A DNA stretch of 64,000 bases from positions 123,126,453 through 123,190,452 of the forward strand of contig JAUPFV010000005.1 in NCBI GenBank assembly GCA_036936605.1, read 5' to 3'. The notes below the pieces were generated by a model. It ran no database searches. It saw only the letters and a list, made by a program, of their open reading frames with translations, and was not told where the DNA came from. The translations under genes were made by a program, and so were the position numbers. Origin of the DNA: Limnanthes douglasii subsp. nivea. Its lineage: Eukaryota; Streptophyta; Magnoliopsida; Brassicales; Limnanthaceae. Below are positions 54,451 to 64,000 of this stretch, piece by piece. Positions within the stretch are counted from its first letter, which is position 1. Every line of letters begins with the position of its first letter.

Positions 54451-55948
54451 TTTGTAATCTTGTTCACGTCATAGAAATTACCAAAACTAAAATGATTCTA
54501 AACTTTATCCAAAAGTATGATGGGTGCCATTACTAACCTCCAAAGGTTTAGTATAAGCTGATTTAGAAAATACCTATCTCCTTAAAGAACTTGAACATTT
54601 TCTTGTAGAAAGACAAACAAAGACCCGTTTCGATAAGTTTCACCGCCTTAGGAAAATTGAATACACACATTCTTTGTAATCCGCCAATGTTTTTTCTTAT
54701 CATTATAGTATATAGAATTTATAAATTTATATTTATTGTTAAATATGCTAACAGTTTCGAAGACATTAAGTAAATTCCTCACATGATTCATTCGTAGTCC
54801 TCTCATTAATTTGGTCGTAACTATTTCTAAAAATAAACTAGTTAAAAGCAGATCAATATTCCTAGAAGAAAGATAAGCTTCTATAAGTAATGATGAAATA
54901 TGAAATACTTCAATTGCTTAACTCGAACAATGTTTGTAATGATGAGAAATTAAATATATAATATTCTGAGATCTATTGTGTATGACTACCAAATGATCAT
55001 TATTTCTCTGATTCTCGTTCTCTCAATAATCACCTTCATGATGAACAATAGGTTACAATTTTTTTGTTTGGAACATTTTTCATAGAAAATAAAATGATCA
55101 AGATGACACAACCAACTTTCTTAGATCAAAAGTGAAAAACAAAGAAAACATTCAAACCTTTAAAGCAAAAAGATGCACCTTCATCAGTATAAAAAAAAGA
55201 TGGAAAGAACAAATAGATAAAGATGTAAAAAGTTGTAAGAAGAAAAAAACATATTTATAATGGAAGGTATAATAATCACAACCCTTCGATTTCTTAAATA
55301 ATAGTCTAGAATGGTATGAAGATCGACGATTTATATTAGATTAACTTGGAAGACTAAGATGCAATAACCAAAAACATATTGCACATGTGGAATCAAAATT
55401 TAAAGTAAAATCTCATAAACAAGTCAATGTATTAAGTTATTTGAGAAGGTGTATCGAATTTTATTACATTCGTTCCTTTAGCTTTTTCCAACTTTAACAT
55501 TTACTCGAAAAACATCAATATATATTTGGACAAAAGACATATTCAATAATTGAGTTCCATCTTTGATATTTAAGACATACAGTATGGGCCACTCAAGAGC
55601 AATATTGCTTCATTATGTCATCTGATAATAATGATAGTCATTCCTTTATGATTTGAAAGGAATATGAGGCTATTGTTTTATAGTTTGAAGCAATCTGAAG
55701 GCAATCTAGAGTGATTACATAAAAATAAAACTTTTATGCAATGTTATGCACTCTTGAAATTAACAATATGTTTGCTTACAACATTTATTGGCTACTGGTA
55801 AATAAAAAACAAAAAATATGTTACCTATATGTTTAGGTTTTTTGTTTTGTATAAATACATTTTTTTTCTTTAAGGGCGGTGTGTCCGACAAAAAGATTTT
55901 AATGAGAAAAATACAGACCCAATAAATTTCAAAATTCTTACAGATCAT
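54451..55948. other. AT-rich interval, no gene supported
   Basis: A stretch near 55300-55450 (SLEWYEDRRF, HVESKFKVKSHKQVNVLSYL) faintly recalls a Gag core, but stops and composition make this too weak to call. Confidence 0.35.
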
Positions 55949-56380
55949 TGATGAGTCCGAATTCAGCATGCTCCCCGGACAGGGACATATCAGTCCAAAG
56001 CCTCCGGACCGGACAAATCGGATAGATCACATAGACCGGACAGATCACTTTGAACACAATGACCATAGGACAGTTCGAACTATGACAAAAATACTAAAAA
56101 ACCTAAACACTTCTTGACTAAGCTACTTGCTCTCCTACTTAGAGCTCATGGGTCTTTGAACATGACCCGAGTCCATTAAACATGACCCGAAAGCCCATAA
56201 GGGCCCAAACATCACACTATAAATACCCAACCACCTGCATTAACTATGGGTAATGAAAATTAACTACTACCAAGCTGCATAATTATCTCTCTACTCTCTA
56301 ACTACTTAAACACCCACATACCACCATAAAACACCAACTGAAATTACCAGCCTACCCTCAGGCGATTATTATCCACACCA
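55949..56380 (+). repeat. TE8 5' LTR (432 bp)
   Basis: Starts TGATGAGTCCGAATTCAGCA, has TATAAATA at 56218-56225 and ends CCACACCA. It has one copy of the GTGGGTGTT-type unit that is doubled in TE4, which explains part of the length difference from 458 bp. Confidence 0.9.
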
Positions 56381-56382
56381 AA

Positions 56383-56402
56383 TTGGCGACCACAGTGGGA
56401 GC
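56383..56402 (+). promoter_or_regulatory. TE8 primer-binding site
   Basis: TTGGCGACCACAGTGGGAGC, two bases after the LTR. It is the best preserved copy of this site in the window. Confidence 0.8.
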
Positions 56403-56453
56403 AGAAAGGTGCCTGAATCAAGAATTCAAAACCTGCCAAGAAACTCTGTTCGT

Positions 56454-58376
56454 ATGAATCCGGACAATCCAGAGCTTCCACCGTCTTTGCTCGAAGTGGT
56501 GGAAGAGAACGATGAATACACTGTCGAAGAGCGTGACAGGCTAAAGTGTGAAATAGAAGCTCTGAGGGCTGAGAATGCCAAGATGGGCGTGAAAGAAAAA
56601 TCAAAAGCATCGGTTGCTCATCACACCGATAACCCTAGAGAGCATGAGTCTTCGAAGACTCATGTGAGCACCAAAAAGACTCATGCCAGTTCTAAAAAGT
56701 CTCACCGGTCCAAGCCTGTGGAGAGTTCTGACTCAAGCTCAGAATCTTCTGATAGCTCTTCGGACAATGATGGAGTTGAAAAATCCTTGTCCTCTAGCAG
56801 CGATGAGGGTCGAACCAGAAAAAAGCAAAAGCAAATAAAAAAATATTCAAGAAAAAAAGATAGACATGGAAGAATGAAGAAACATATTGGCAAGGTGTCA
56901 TCCCATAACCGAAGGCATGTGGACAAGATGCTGATGGATCCCTTTGCCTTCCACGATGAACCAGGTATCTTTGCGACTCCCAATGAGGATATTGTCTTCA
57001 GTCGTGGAAGGAATTGGAGGCAATCTCCATTGTCCTCTAAAATTATGTCCGGAAACATCCCCAAGAGGTTTGACAGCACCAAAATAGAGAAGTACGATGG
57101 CAGTACTGATCCGGACAACCATCTGGAGCAATTTAAAAACTTCATGATGAACTTTGACGACGATGATAAACGACTTTGTAGGGCATTCTCCCAATCCTTT
57201 ACGGGGAGTGCTCTGAAATGGTACAACAGCCTGCCTCAGGGTTGTATTAAAGATTTCGATACGTTTTGGGTGGCCTTTCGAAGGCAGTTCGTAGGGAGTA
57301 AAGAGCTAAAGGGCAATGGAGACACAATAATCCATTGTGCCCAGGAACCAAATGAATCCTTGAAAGAATATATAAGCCGTTTTGTGAACACCAAGAATGG
57401 GTTGGCTGATTGCTTCGAACAGGTGGCAATAGCATCCCTAAGGCAAGGTTTGAATCCAGGCAATCTAGCTGATTCAGTAATCACGAAGAAGTCCATGATC
57501 TGGGGAGGGTTGCTGAATCAGGTAGGCAAACAAATAAACGTCGATGAAACAAAGAAAACCAGGATGCACAGGCAGGTTAGGTCTACCCCGGTGACACCAA
57601 ATCCCAATCAGAACCAATCCGGGAACAAAGCAAGGGAGACCGGACAGGGGCATGGTAGGGCAAAAGCTCAGTCTCATCCAGCTGCTCCTGCTCAAAGCCA
57701 ACAGTCTAGAAACAAGAGAGGACCATGGGTCCAACCGGAGTGGTTCGCAGAGTTAAAAGAAAGCGTGGCCACTATCTTTGATAAAACAAAGGATGAGGTG
57801 CATTACCGGAGACCGGCAACACTGCAGTCTCCCAGGGAGCATCGCAACAACTTTTTTTGTCAATATCAAAATGATATTGGTCATACCATTGAGGACTGCA
57901 TAGCATTGAAGCAGGAAGTTCAAAACTTGATTGAAAGGGGGAAGCTGGGAGCTTACGTTAAAAGAAGAGGAGGCAACAGGCCTGATAACACTCATCGGGT
58001 TGGTCGAAGTAATGCTGCTCCGGAGGGAGCCATGGTTATAGTTGAAAGGTTTGACGTGAAATATGAGTACTTGGATCCCGATCGAACTCGGAATAGAGTG
58101 GGTGCTATAGAGAAATGTTCTAGGTCGGTCTCCGGGCTCATTAAGTTTTTCGAGTCGCTTACAATTTTCGGAGGGGACACTATGACAGCTCCTACTGCTT
58201 CTTCCAGGAAGAGGCATGTTCATACTTTGGCCTCCCAGCTAGAAGGAGGTATGACATCTCATCAGTCACCAAACTCATTTCCCTTCATTGTGTTTGATGA
58301 AGATGATTTAAGAAACATTGCTGGCCCTCATGAGAATGTTGTTGTCATAGGAGCATCTATAGGGGCAATGGCATAA
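56454..58376 (+). pseudogene. TE8 gag (open for about 640 codons, then frameshift)
   Basis: I take the ATG at 56454 (MNPDNPELPPSLLEVVEEND), which matches the TE4 start; the frame is open a little upstream without ATG. In order: a charged N-terminus, a Ser-rich and Lys/Arg-rich region, the Gag core (EQFKNFMMNFDDDDKRLCRA, ALKWYNSLPQGCIKDF, RFVNTKNGLADCFEQV), a Gln/Asn-rich linker and the zinc-knuckle-like CQYQNDIGHTIEDC. In the knuckle the first His of TE4 (CQYHND) is Gln. The frame ends at 58376 because one base appears missing in a G-run at 58362-58365 (GASIGG becomes GASIGA). The protease follows in another frame. Confidence 0.9.
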
Positions 58377-58860
58377 GATGAATCTTGGTGGATACTGGAA
58401 GCTCAGCCAATATCCTTTTCCTAACCACTTACAAGAAAATGAAAAATCCAGATGTAATTCAGAATTCGGACAAGTCAATCGTGGGCTTCACAGGCAGCTC
58501 AGTAGATGTGATCGGGGAATTCGAAGAGGATGTGTTATTGGGCAAGGGCCCTTTCAAGAAAATGGTCAGAATACTCTTTATTGTGGTGGATTGTCCCACT
58601 TGCTATAATGCTATTCTAGGGAGGTCTTGGCTTTCTAGGATGCATGCAGTGGCTTCGACAGTCCATCAATGTTTGAAGTATGCTGTTCAGGGCAGGTTGG
58701 AGTTGTCCGGAGCAGCCAAAAGATTCCAAGAGAATGTTATGCCACTGCCTTGGCTCCTCGAACGCTGGGGGCAGTCCGCATTGATGAACAATAGCAGTTT
58801 GAGGGCCTTTCTGGGGGTGAGGGTGAAATTGATGACCCCAGAGAGACCCCCGGAGTGTTG
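58377..58860 (+). pseudogene. TE8 aspartic protease and linker
   Basis: The frame from 58385 reads VDTGSSANILFLTTYKKMKN, with a canonical DTG active site, then VIGEFEEDVLLGKGPFKKMV and YNAILGRSWLSRMHAVASTV. A second single-base loss near 58688-58692 (GGG run) shifts the frame, so the linker continues in the frame of RT as QVGVVRSS-type then IGSKMPPML. This region is absent from TE4. The active site is intact, but both ends are frame-shifted. Confidence 0.85.
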
Positions 58861-61800
58861 ATACCAGTTGAAGAGGTAGAAACGCACTGTTTGGAAGATG
58901 GGAAAAGTGTCAAGATAGGATCTAAAATGCCACCTATGTTGAAGAATGAGATGTTAAAGTTTTTAAAGAACCATCAACATTTATTTGCTTGGTGCAATGC
59001 TGATGTTACTGGAGTTCCATCAGAAGTAATATCACTCCACCTATCCGTCCGGAGAGATGTAGCTCCAGTGGTTCAAAAAAGAAGAGCTTTTTCCAAAGAA
59101 AAGGCCGATGTCATTGTGCAAGAGGTTGACAGGCTCACAAAGATGGGGCACATCAAAGAGTCTCAATACCCTTTGTGGACTGCCAATCCTGTCTTGGTGA
59201 AAAAGAAGAATGGAAAGTGGCGCATGTGCATTGACTTCACAGACCTCAATAGAGCTTGCCCAAAAGACTTGTATCCGGTCCCCCGTATTGATCAGTTAGT
59301 AGACTCCACTTCTGGGAACAAGCTGCTTTCCTTTATGGATGCTTTCTCCGGATACAATCAGATTCAAGTGGATCCAAAGGATTAAGAGCATACCACATTT
59401 GTCACAGACAGAGGTCTTCATTGCTACAAAGTTATGCCATTTGGTTTGAAAAATGTTGGGGCTACTTATCAAAGGTTAGTCAACAAGGCATTTGCTGATC
59501 AAATTGGAAGAAATATGGAAGTATACATTGATGACATGATGGTGAAGAGTGTGGATGAGCAGTTGCACTTGTCCGATCTCCAAGAAAATTTTGCCAACTT
59601 GGTGAAAGTTAATTTGAAATTAAACCCTGAAAAGTGTGTGTTCGGAGTGTAGTCTGGGAAGTTTCTGGGCTATATCATAAGTGAGCATGGAATACAACCT
59701 GATCTGGACCAACTCAATGCTCTATTTCAAATGGAGCCTCCTTGAAACATCAAAGAAGTACAACGGTTAACGGGGAGATTAGCTGCCTTAAACAGATTTA
59801 TCTCAAGATCTTCGGACAGGTGTGCTCCTTTCTTTCAAACTTTGAAGGGTGCAAAGGGCTTTGATTGGACCCCGCAGTGCGATGAGGCTTTCAATGAGAT
59901 CAAGAAACACATGTCCTCCCCCAACACTTTGTTCAAGCCAGTCGATGGGTAGACTCTCTTTGTATACTTGGCAGTTTCAAGTTGTGCCATCAGTGTCGTG
60001 CTGGTAAGAGAGGTCGATAGTCATCCCCATCCAGTGTACTACATCAGCAAAAGCATGATAGATGCGGAGAAGCATTACTTAAAACTGGAAAAATTGGCAT
60101 TAGCCCTAGTAATAGCTGCAAGGAAGATGAGGCCTTATTTCCAGGCTCATCATATCATCGTCCGGACCTCCTTTCCCCTAAAGAATGTCCTTCAAAAAGC
60201 AGACATTTCGAGCAGAATGACTAAGTGGTCAGTAGAGTTGGGGGACTTTGACATAGACTTTTCTCCCCGAACAGCAGTCAAGGCCCAAGTTGTGGCTGAT
60301 TTTCTGGTCGAATTTCACTCCGACAGGGATTCGGAGCAAGCTACTGATATAAAAGATAAAAAAGTATGGGTCGTCCGAACAGATGGTGGATCTAGCACAA
60401 TGGGATGTGGTGCAGGGGTATGCTTAACTTCCCCATATGGAGACAAAATGTACCAGGCTATATGTTTTGCTTTCAGGGCATCTAACAACGAGTCTGAATA
60501 CAAAGCAGCTATAGCTGGGCTAAAATTAGCCTACATTTGTGGGGCTAAGAGGGTCAAGTTGCTAAGCGACTCCCAACTAATTATCCACCATGCCCTAGGC
60601 CAGTCTGACGCTAAGAAGGAGCAACTTGTGAAATATTTACTCCTCCTCAAAAATGAAGTGCTTAAGTTTAAAAGTGTTGTCTATGAACACATTCCCCGGG
60701 AAGAAAATGAGCTAGCAGACTCACTAGCAACCATAGCTTATACGGAGTCATACCCATGGATCAATGTGCTTGAAAGCCCCTCCATCCAACTTTGTAAGGG
60801 TAAAGAAGATGAAATTTTTGAAATACAAGTGAAACAACCTCAAGATTGGAGGTTTCCTCTCATACAATATCTCTCTGATGGTGTTGTGCCTCCGGATAAG
60901 TCACTAGCCAGAACATTTAAACACAAGGCTCGTGGTTTCATCATATTGAGAGAAGTGTTATACAAAACGTCTTACAGTAAACCTCTCCTACGCTGTTTGG
61001 GGGATGAAGAATCACAAATGGTCCTCTCCGAATTGCATGATGGTGAGGGATCAACCCATTGTGGGTTTAGAGCTTTAACAAGAAGAGTTTTACTCTCCGG
61101 TTACTATTGCCCATCAATCATGAAAGATGCTAAGGAATTGGTGAGAAGGTGTGACCCATGCCAAAGGTACAACAATGAAATTCATGTACCAACCATTCCT
61201 TTAGAATCAATTTCTGAGCCTATTCCTTTTGCACGATGGGGGTTGGACTTAGTAGGGCCTCTCCCTGTGGCGTCTGGAGGGCGCAAAACTATAATTGTGG
61301 CCATTGACTACTTCTCGAAGTGGAATGAAGCCGCCCCTCTAGTAGGGACAACATCGAAAGCTGTTATAAAATTCATTCTATCCAACATATGTTGCAGATT
61401 TGGTGTCCCACAGAAAATAACAACAGACAACGAGCCACAGTTCGACAATAGAGAAATGGAGAGCTTCTGTGCCTCAAGGGGTATACAGCATTGTTTTTCT
61501 TCACCTTTCCACCCACAAGAAAATGGGCAGGTTGAAGTGGCTAATAGAACTATACTGTCCGGTTTACAGAAGAATTTGGAAGGGGCTACTTGGAAGTGGC
61601 CTAGTTATTTACAAGAGGTCTTGTGGGCCTACCGGACAACACCTGGGGCTGCAACACAAGAATCACCCTTTGCCTTGGTCTATGGGATGGTTGCAGTAGC
61701 TCCCATAGAGGCAACTCTCCCCTATTTTTGTGTTCACAACTTCTCTGAACATGCTAATGAGGTGGCAATCAGAGGTCAACTTGATTTGGTAGAAGAAAGA

Positions 61801-62082
61801 CGAGTTAAAGCTCACCTTAGAGTTGCACACTATCAAGGTTTGATGAGAAGCAGGTTTGCTTCTAAAGTTAAGAGAAGAGATTTCCAACCTGGGGACAAAG
61901 TATTAAGGAAGGTCTTCTTACACACTAAAGAAAAGCTCTTCGGAAAGCTGGCCCCAACTTGGGAGGGTCCGTATATCGTTGTTGAAAGAATTAATCCTTG
62001 GACTTATTGGTTGGAAGACAAAGATGGCAGAGTTCTAACTCATCCTTGGAATATTGAGCATCTCCGGATGTACTTGGAATAG
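58861..62082 (+). pseudogene. TE8 pol: RT, RNase H, archaeal-type RNase H, integrase (four stops)
   Basis: A single frame runs to 62082, interrupted by TAA 59383, TAG 59650, TGA 59743 and TAG 59949. RT has CIDFTDLNRACPKDLYPV, LLSFMDAFSGYNQIQV and YIDDM (59524-59538). RNase H spans about 59880-60340 (YFVYLAVSSCAIS-like, SRMTKWSVELGDFDIDF). Archaeal-type RNase H spans about 60370-60740 (RTDGGSSTMGCGAGVCLTSP, SNNESEYKAAIAGLKLA, LLSDSQLIIHH). The integrase zinc region is near 61040-61160 (H, H, CDPCQRY). The core has VAIDYFSKWNEAAPL, TTDNEPQF (Gly to Glu after DN) and QVEVANRT. The C-terminal region has QPGDKVLRKVFLHTKE and HPWNIEHLRMYLE. Three stops are C-to-T changes of codons that TE4 keeps. 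Confidence 0.9.
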
Positions 62083-62130
62083 CACTTGTGTAAATATTTA
62101 CTTGTTCAAAAATCCATGTAAATATTTGGG

Positions 62131-62184
62131 GGCATACTCTTTCCTCCCCGGTGGCACGAAGAGGTTTTAATGAGGTGTCCGGGT
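62131..62184 (+). other. Post-pol conserved noncoding motif (TE8 copy)
   Basis: GGCATACTCTTTCCTCC, GGTGGCACGAAGAGG, TTTTAATGAGGTGTCCGGGT, 50 bp after the integrase stop. The best comparator for the TE1, TE2 and TE4 copies. Confidence 0.65.
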
Positions 62185-62430
62185 TGTTAAATAAAATTCA
62201 ATGCTTTCTTAAAAAATTTCTAAGTGTTTTTTAAAGTTTTGTCCCTTGTCATACTATCCGAACTGAAATATCTAAGGGCTATTTAAACTCTGGCCGGAGA
62301 ATTTAAACACTCTCACAATGCAATAACTAAAGGCTACTTAAACTCTAGCTATCAAAATTAAAATGAACAATGAAAGAAGTTGATGGTTGCACAAACAGAG
62401 ATATTCATTGAATGAAATAACTTAAACTTG

Positions 62431-62536
62431 CTGTGGCCTTCCAAGGACTTTTAAACAGTCAAAGTAGAACACAAAAAACCTGTCCGGTCAAATTCCGGGC
62501 ACCATTACAAAAAGAGTGCCTTGGCCTTCCAAGGAC
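62431..62536 (-). other. Hairpin module downstream of the TE8 antisense ORF
   Basis: In antisense direction: CCTTGG-AAGG-CCAAGG (62534-62519), then TGCCCGG-N7-CCGGACA (62501-62481, one mismatch on this strand but a U-G wobble on the other), then a degraded third hairpin around CCTTGGAAGGCC (62446-62431). It begins about 40 bp after the antisense stop. Confidence 0.6.
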
Positions 62537-62574
62537 TTTAGTCTGAATTAAAAATAAACTAAGTGGATCATAAG

Positions 62575-64000
62575 TTAAGGTTGAGCCTTTGAGGATGGCT
62601 CACCTTCGACTACCTTCTTACCCTTAGGGTCATCTTTCCCTTCCTCTACCTTCTTGCCTTTAGGATCGTCTTTCTTGTCATCTGGGCTCTCCCTAGTATG
62701 TTCTTAATCATCCGAGGAGCCACTAGAGTAGCCATACCTGTCACCTTCGACCATCGTGTGGTATTGGAGGTTTTCGGGCTCAACATAAAGCCACAACTCC
62801 CCTAGGTTCCTATGTGGAAACTTTTCATGGAAGAGTAGAACCATGTCAGTAGCTCTTCGTTCTTGATCATCTGGTTGGCATAAGCATTGATCCTGGCTTG
62901 GATCTTGGCCTCCTGCTCCTGTAACAAAGTATTTTTCTCCTCAGCAGCCTTGGACACTACATTCTCAAGGGCAATCTTATCAGTAGTTAGGTTGGTGATG
63001 GTCTTGTCATTTGCCTTGGCCTCTTCTTTTGAGGCAGTAAGGTCTTTCTCCACCCCGGACAGCTTTTCCCGGAGGTCTCTGACGGTTTCCTCTAGAGTAG
63101 CAACTTTTGTGTCACTTTCCTCCCGGTTCTTCTTCAACTCTTCATTTGCTTCCTTTAGCATGTCAGCATTGGCAGTAGCAGTGCAAAGATCTTCGGACAG
63201 CTTTTCCTTCTCAGACTTAAGGTCTTTGATGGTGTCTGCTTGACTCCGAACTTGTCTCTCTAGTGTAAGTACTGGCTGCACATTGCTTAGCAAGGAGTGG
63301 GCTATGGTGTCCTTTTCACTAGAGACGATGAAAGTCTTACCATTGAAGTTGACAGTGTTAGAGCTGCTCGGAGGAATGTAAGGCCCTGGGAAGTCGTCTC
63401 TGGGGAGGTTGAGGAAGTATTCGCCAAGTTCACCAAGACCGGTGATGTCTACTTCATCCATGTTAAGCTCTCCTCCCTCAACTTCATCAGTATGAAAGTC
63501 CCTAGGGATCTCTTCAGCATGTGTTGGGTCAGAAGGGTCAACCGGAACAGAAGGCTCCGGATCCCGGAGAGCAAGCTCGTCTCCCTTGGCAGTCTTTTTC
63601 TTCTTGGCTGCCCGGTCTGCCCCTTCACTCCCCTGCTTGCGATTCCTCTTGGAAGCCCTTGGAGATTTTGGGAGTTCTGCTTCCTGCCTTTCGGACTCTT
63701 GCTCCACTACCTGCAAAAGAGCAGCATCAATTTGGCTCTGAGCCGGCCCCTCCGGGTCAGTTGGAGCATCATTCTCAGCATCAGCAGGATTAGCATTGCT
63801 CACCACCTTTTTGCCTTTCTTCTTGCCCTTCATTTTGCTTGGTTCTTTGGCCCGGCCTGGCAAGAAGAGTGTCCCATCTGCTTCATGGGACCTCTTGAGC
63901 ACTGTGTCCGGAGAGGGTTGAGTGGTGACCTCCTCCCAAGTTAAATCTCTCCGACCCGTGGTGTTCCACAGGTGAGACCTTGCCAGATTTCCACTAGTGA
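62575..64000 (-). pseudogene. TE8 antisense ORF, exon 2 (partial, runs off window)
   Basis: Aligned to TE4 exon 2 it is open from the window edge (TSGNLARSHLWNTTGRRDLT) down to about 62860. A 21-base segment of TE4 is replaced by 2 bases after NEELL, giving a frameshift and stop at 62802. In the original frame a further stop (GAG to TAA) lies in the SSDDEEHT acidic stretch near 62705. The rest of the Lys-rich tail remains readable to TAA at 62577-62575. It shows the same Lys-rich patch, VNFNGKTFIVSSEKDTIAHS and coiled coil as TE4. Function unknown. Confidence 0.8.

Larger units (their letters stand above)
55949..64000 (+). mobile_element. TE8: Tat-lineage element, same family as TE4, runs off the window
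   Basis: 5' LTR (55949-56380), primer-binding site, gag (56454), protease, RT, RNase H, archaeal-type RNase H, integrase (to 62082), conserved motif, hairpin module and an antisense ORF (- strand, 62575 to beyond 64000). Order and sequence match TE4 closely, in opposite orientation. ATCAT lies left of the LTR as a possible target duplication; the 3' LTR is outside the window. Two frameshifts and four stops interrupt gag-pol. Confidence 0.95.

Noticed and set aside
56702..58223. Several - strand ORFs over TE8 gag
   Set aside because: Shadows of the Gag frame.
63297..63944. 215-codon + strand ORF near the right end
   Set aside because: Shadow of the TE8 antisense ORF. The equivalent shadow frame in TE4 is split into shorter pieces (28138-28798), and the composition is odd.

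Overview
This window looks like plant nuclear DNA, probably dicot and probably repeat-rich pericentromeric or intergenic sequence. It is AT-rich and consists almost entirely of LTR retrotransposons, from one nearly complete copy to very degraded ones. I see no host gene, rRNA or tRNA gene, and nothing prokaryotic. The recognisable protein domains are Gag, aspartic protease, reverse transcriptase (RT), RNase H, a second archaeal-type RNase H and integrase. The second RNase H is known from the Tat lineage of plant Ty3/gypsy elements.

Layout. TE1 (1-~5464, +): the 3' part of a Tat-like element, with integrase remnants and an antisense ORF. 5490-6440: a Ty1/copia integrase fragment. TE2 (6680-~15265, +): an old Tat element with 5' LTR, gag-pol and antisense ORF. 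~16180-17340: a probable LINE 3' end. TE3 (~18200-24240, +): a divergent Tat-like element with a duplicated protease segment. TE4 (25621-35154, -): a complete, young Tat element with 458-bp LTRs (six differences) and a perfect GGTTC target-site duplication. TE5 (~35290-38250, +): a very degraded gypsy pol. TE6 (38400-47745, -): an old Tat element with both LTRs, an antisense ORF and a nested SINE. 49193-50032: a foldback-like element around a minisatellite. TE7 (~50480-52995, +): a short LTR element carrying only a gag-like region. ~53030-53335: an inverted fragment of the same LTR. ~54035-54450: an LTR-like stretch with 31-bp tandem repeats. TE8 (55949 to the window end, +): a close relative of TE4 in opposite orientation.

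Main pattern. In five elements (TE1, TE2, TE4, TE6, TE8) gag-pol is followed by a long ORF on the opposite strand that converges on the pol 3' end. Its product has a region resembling the 'putative gypsy type transposon' domain (Pfam PF04195), then a coiled coil and a charged tail. In TE4 this ORF has its own promoter-like upstream region (G-box, CCAAT, TATA, no upstream ATG) and an 85-bp intron that joins the reading frames exactly; TE2 has a donor site at the same place. About 40 bp after the antisense stop codon, TE2, TE4 and TE8 share a noncoding module of short hairpins whose stems survive sequence change.

No element here can be fully autonomous as read. TE4 has lost the protease and RT N-terminus through a deletion that keeps the ORF open, and has one pol stop. 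TE8 has two frameshifts and four stops. The others are heavily decayed. Homology calls come from reading the translated sequence; no database search was run.
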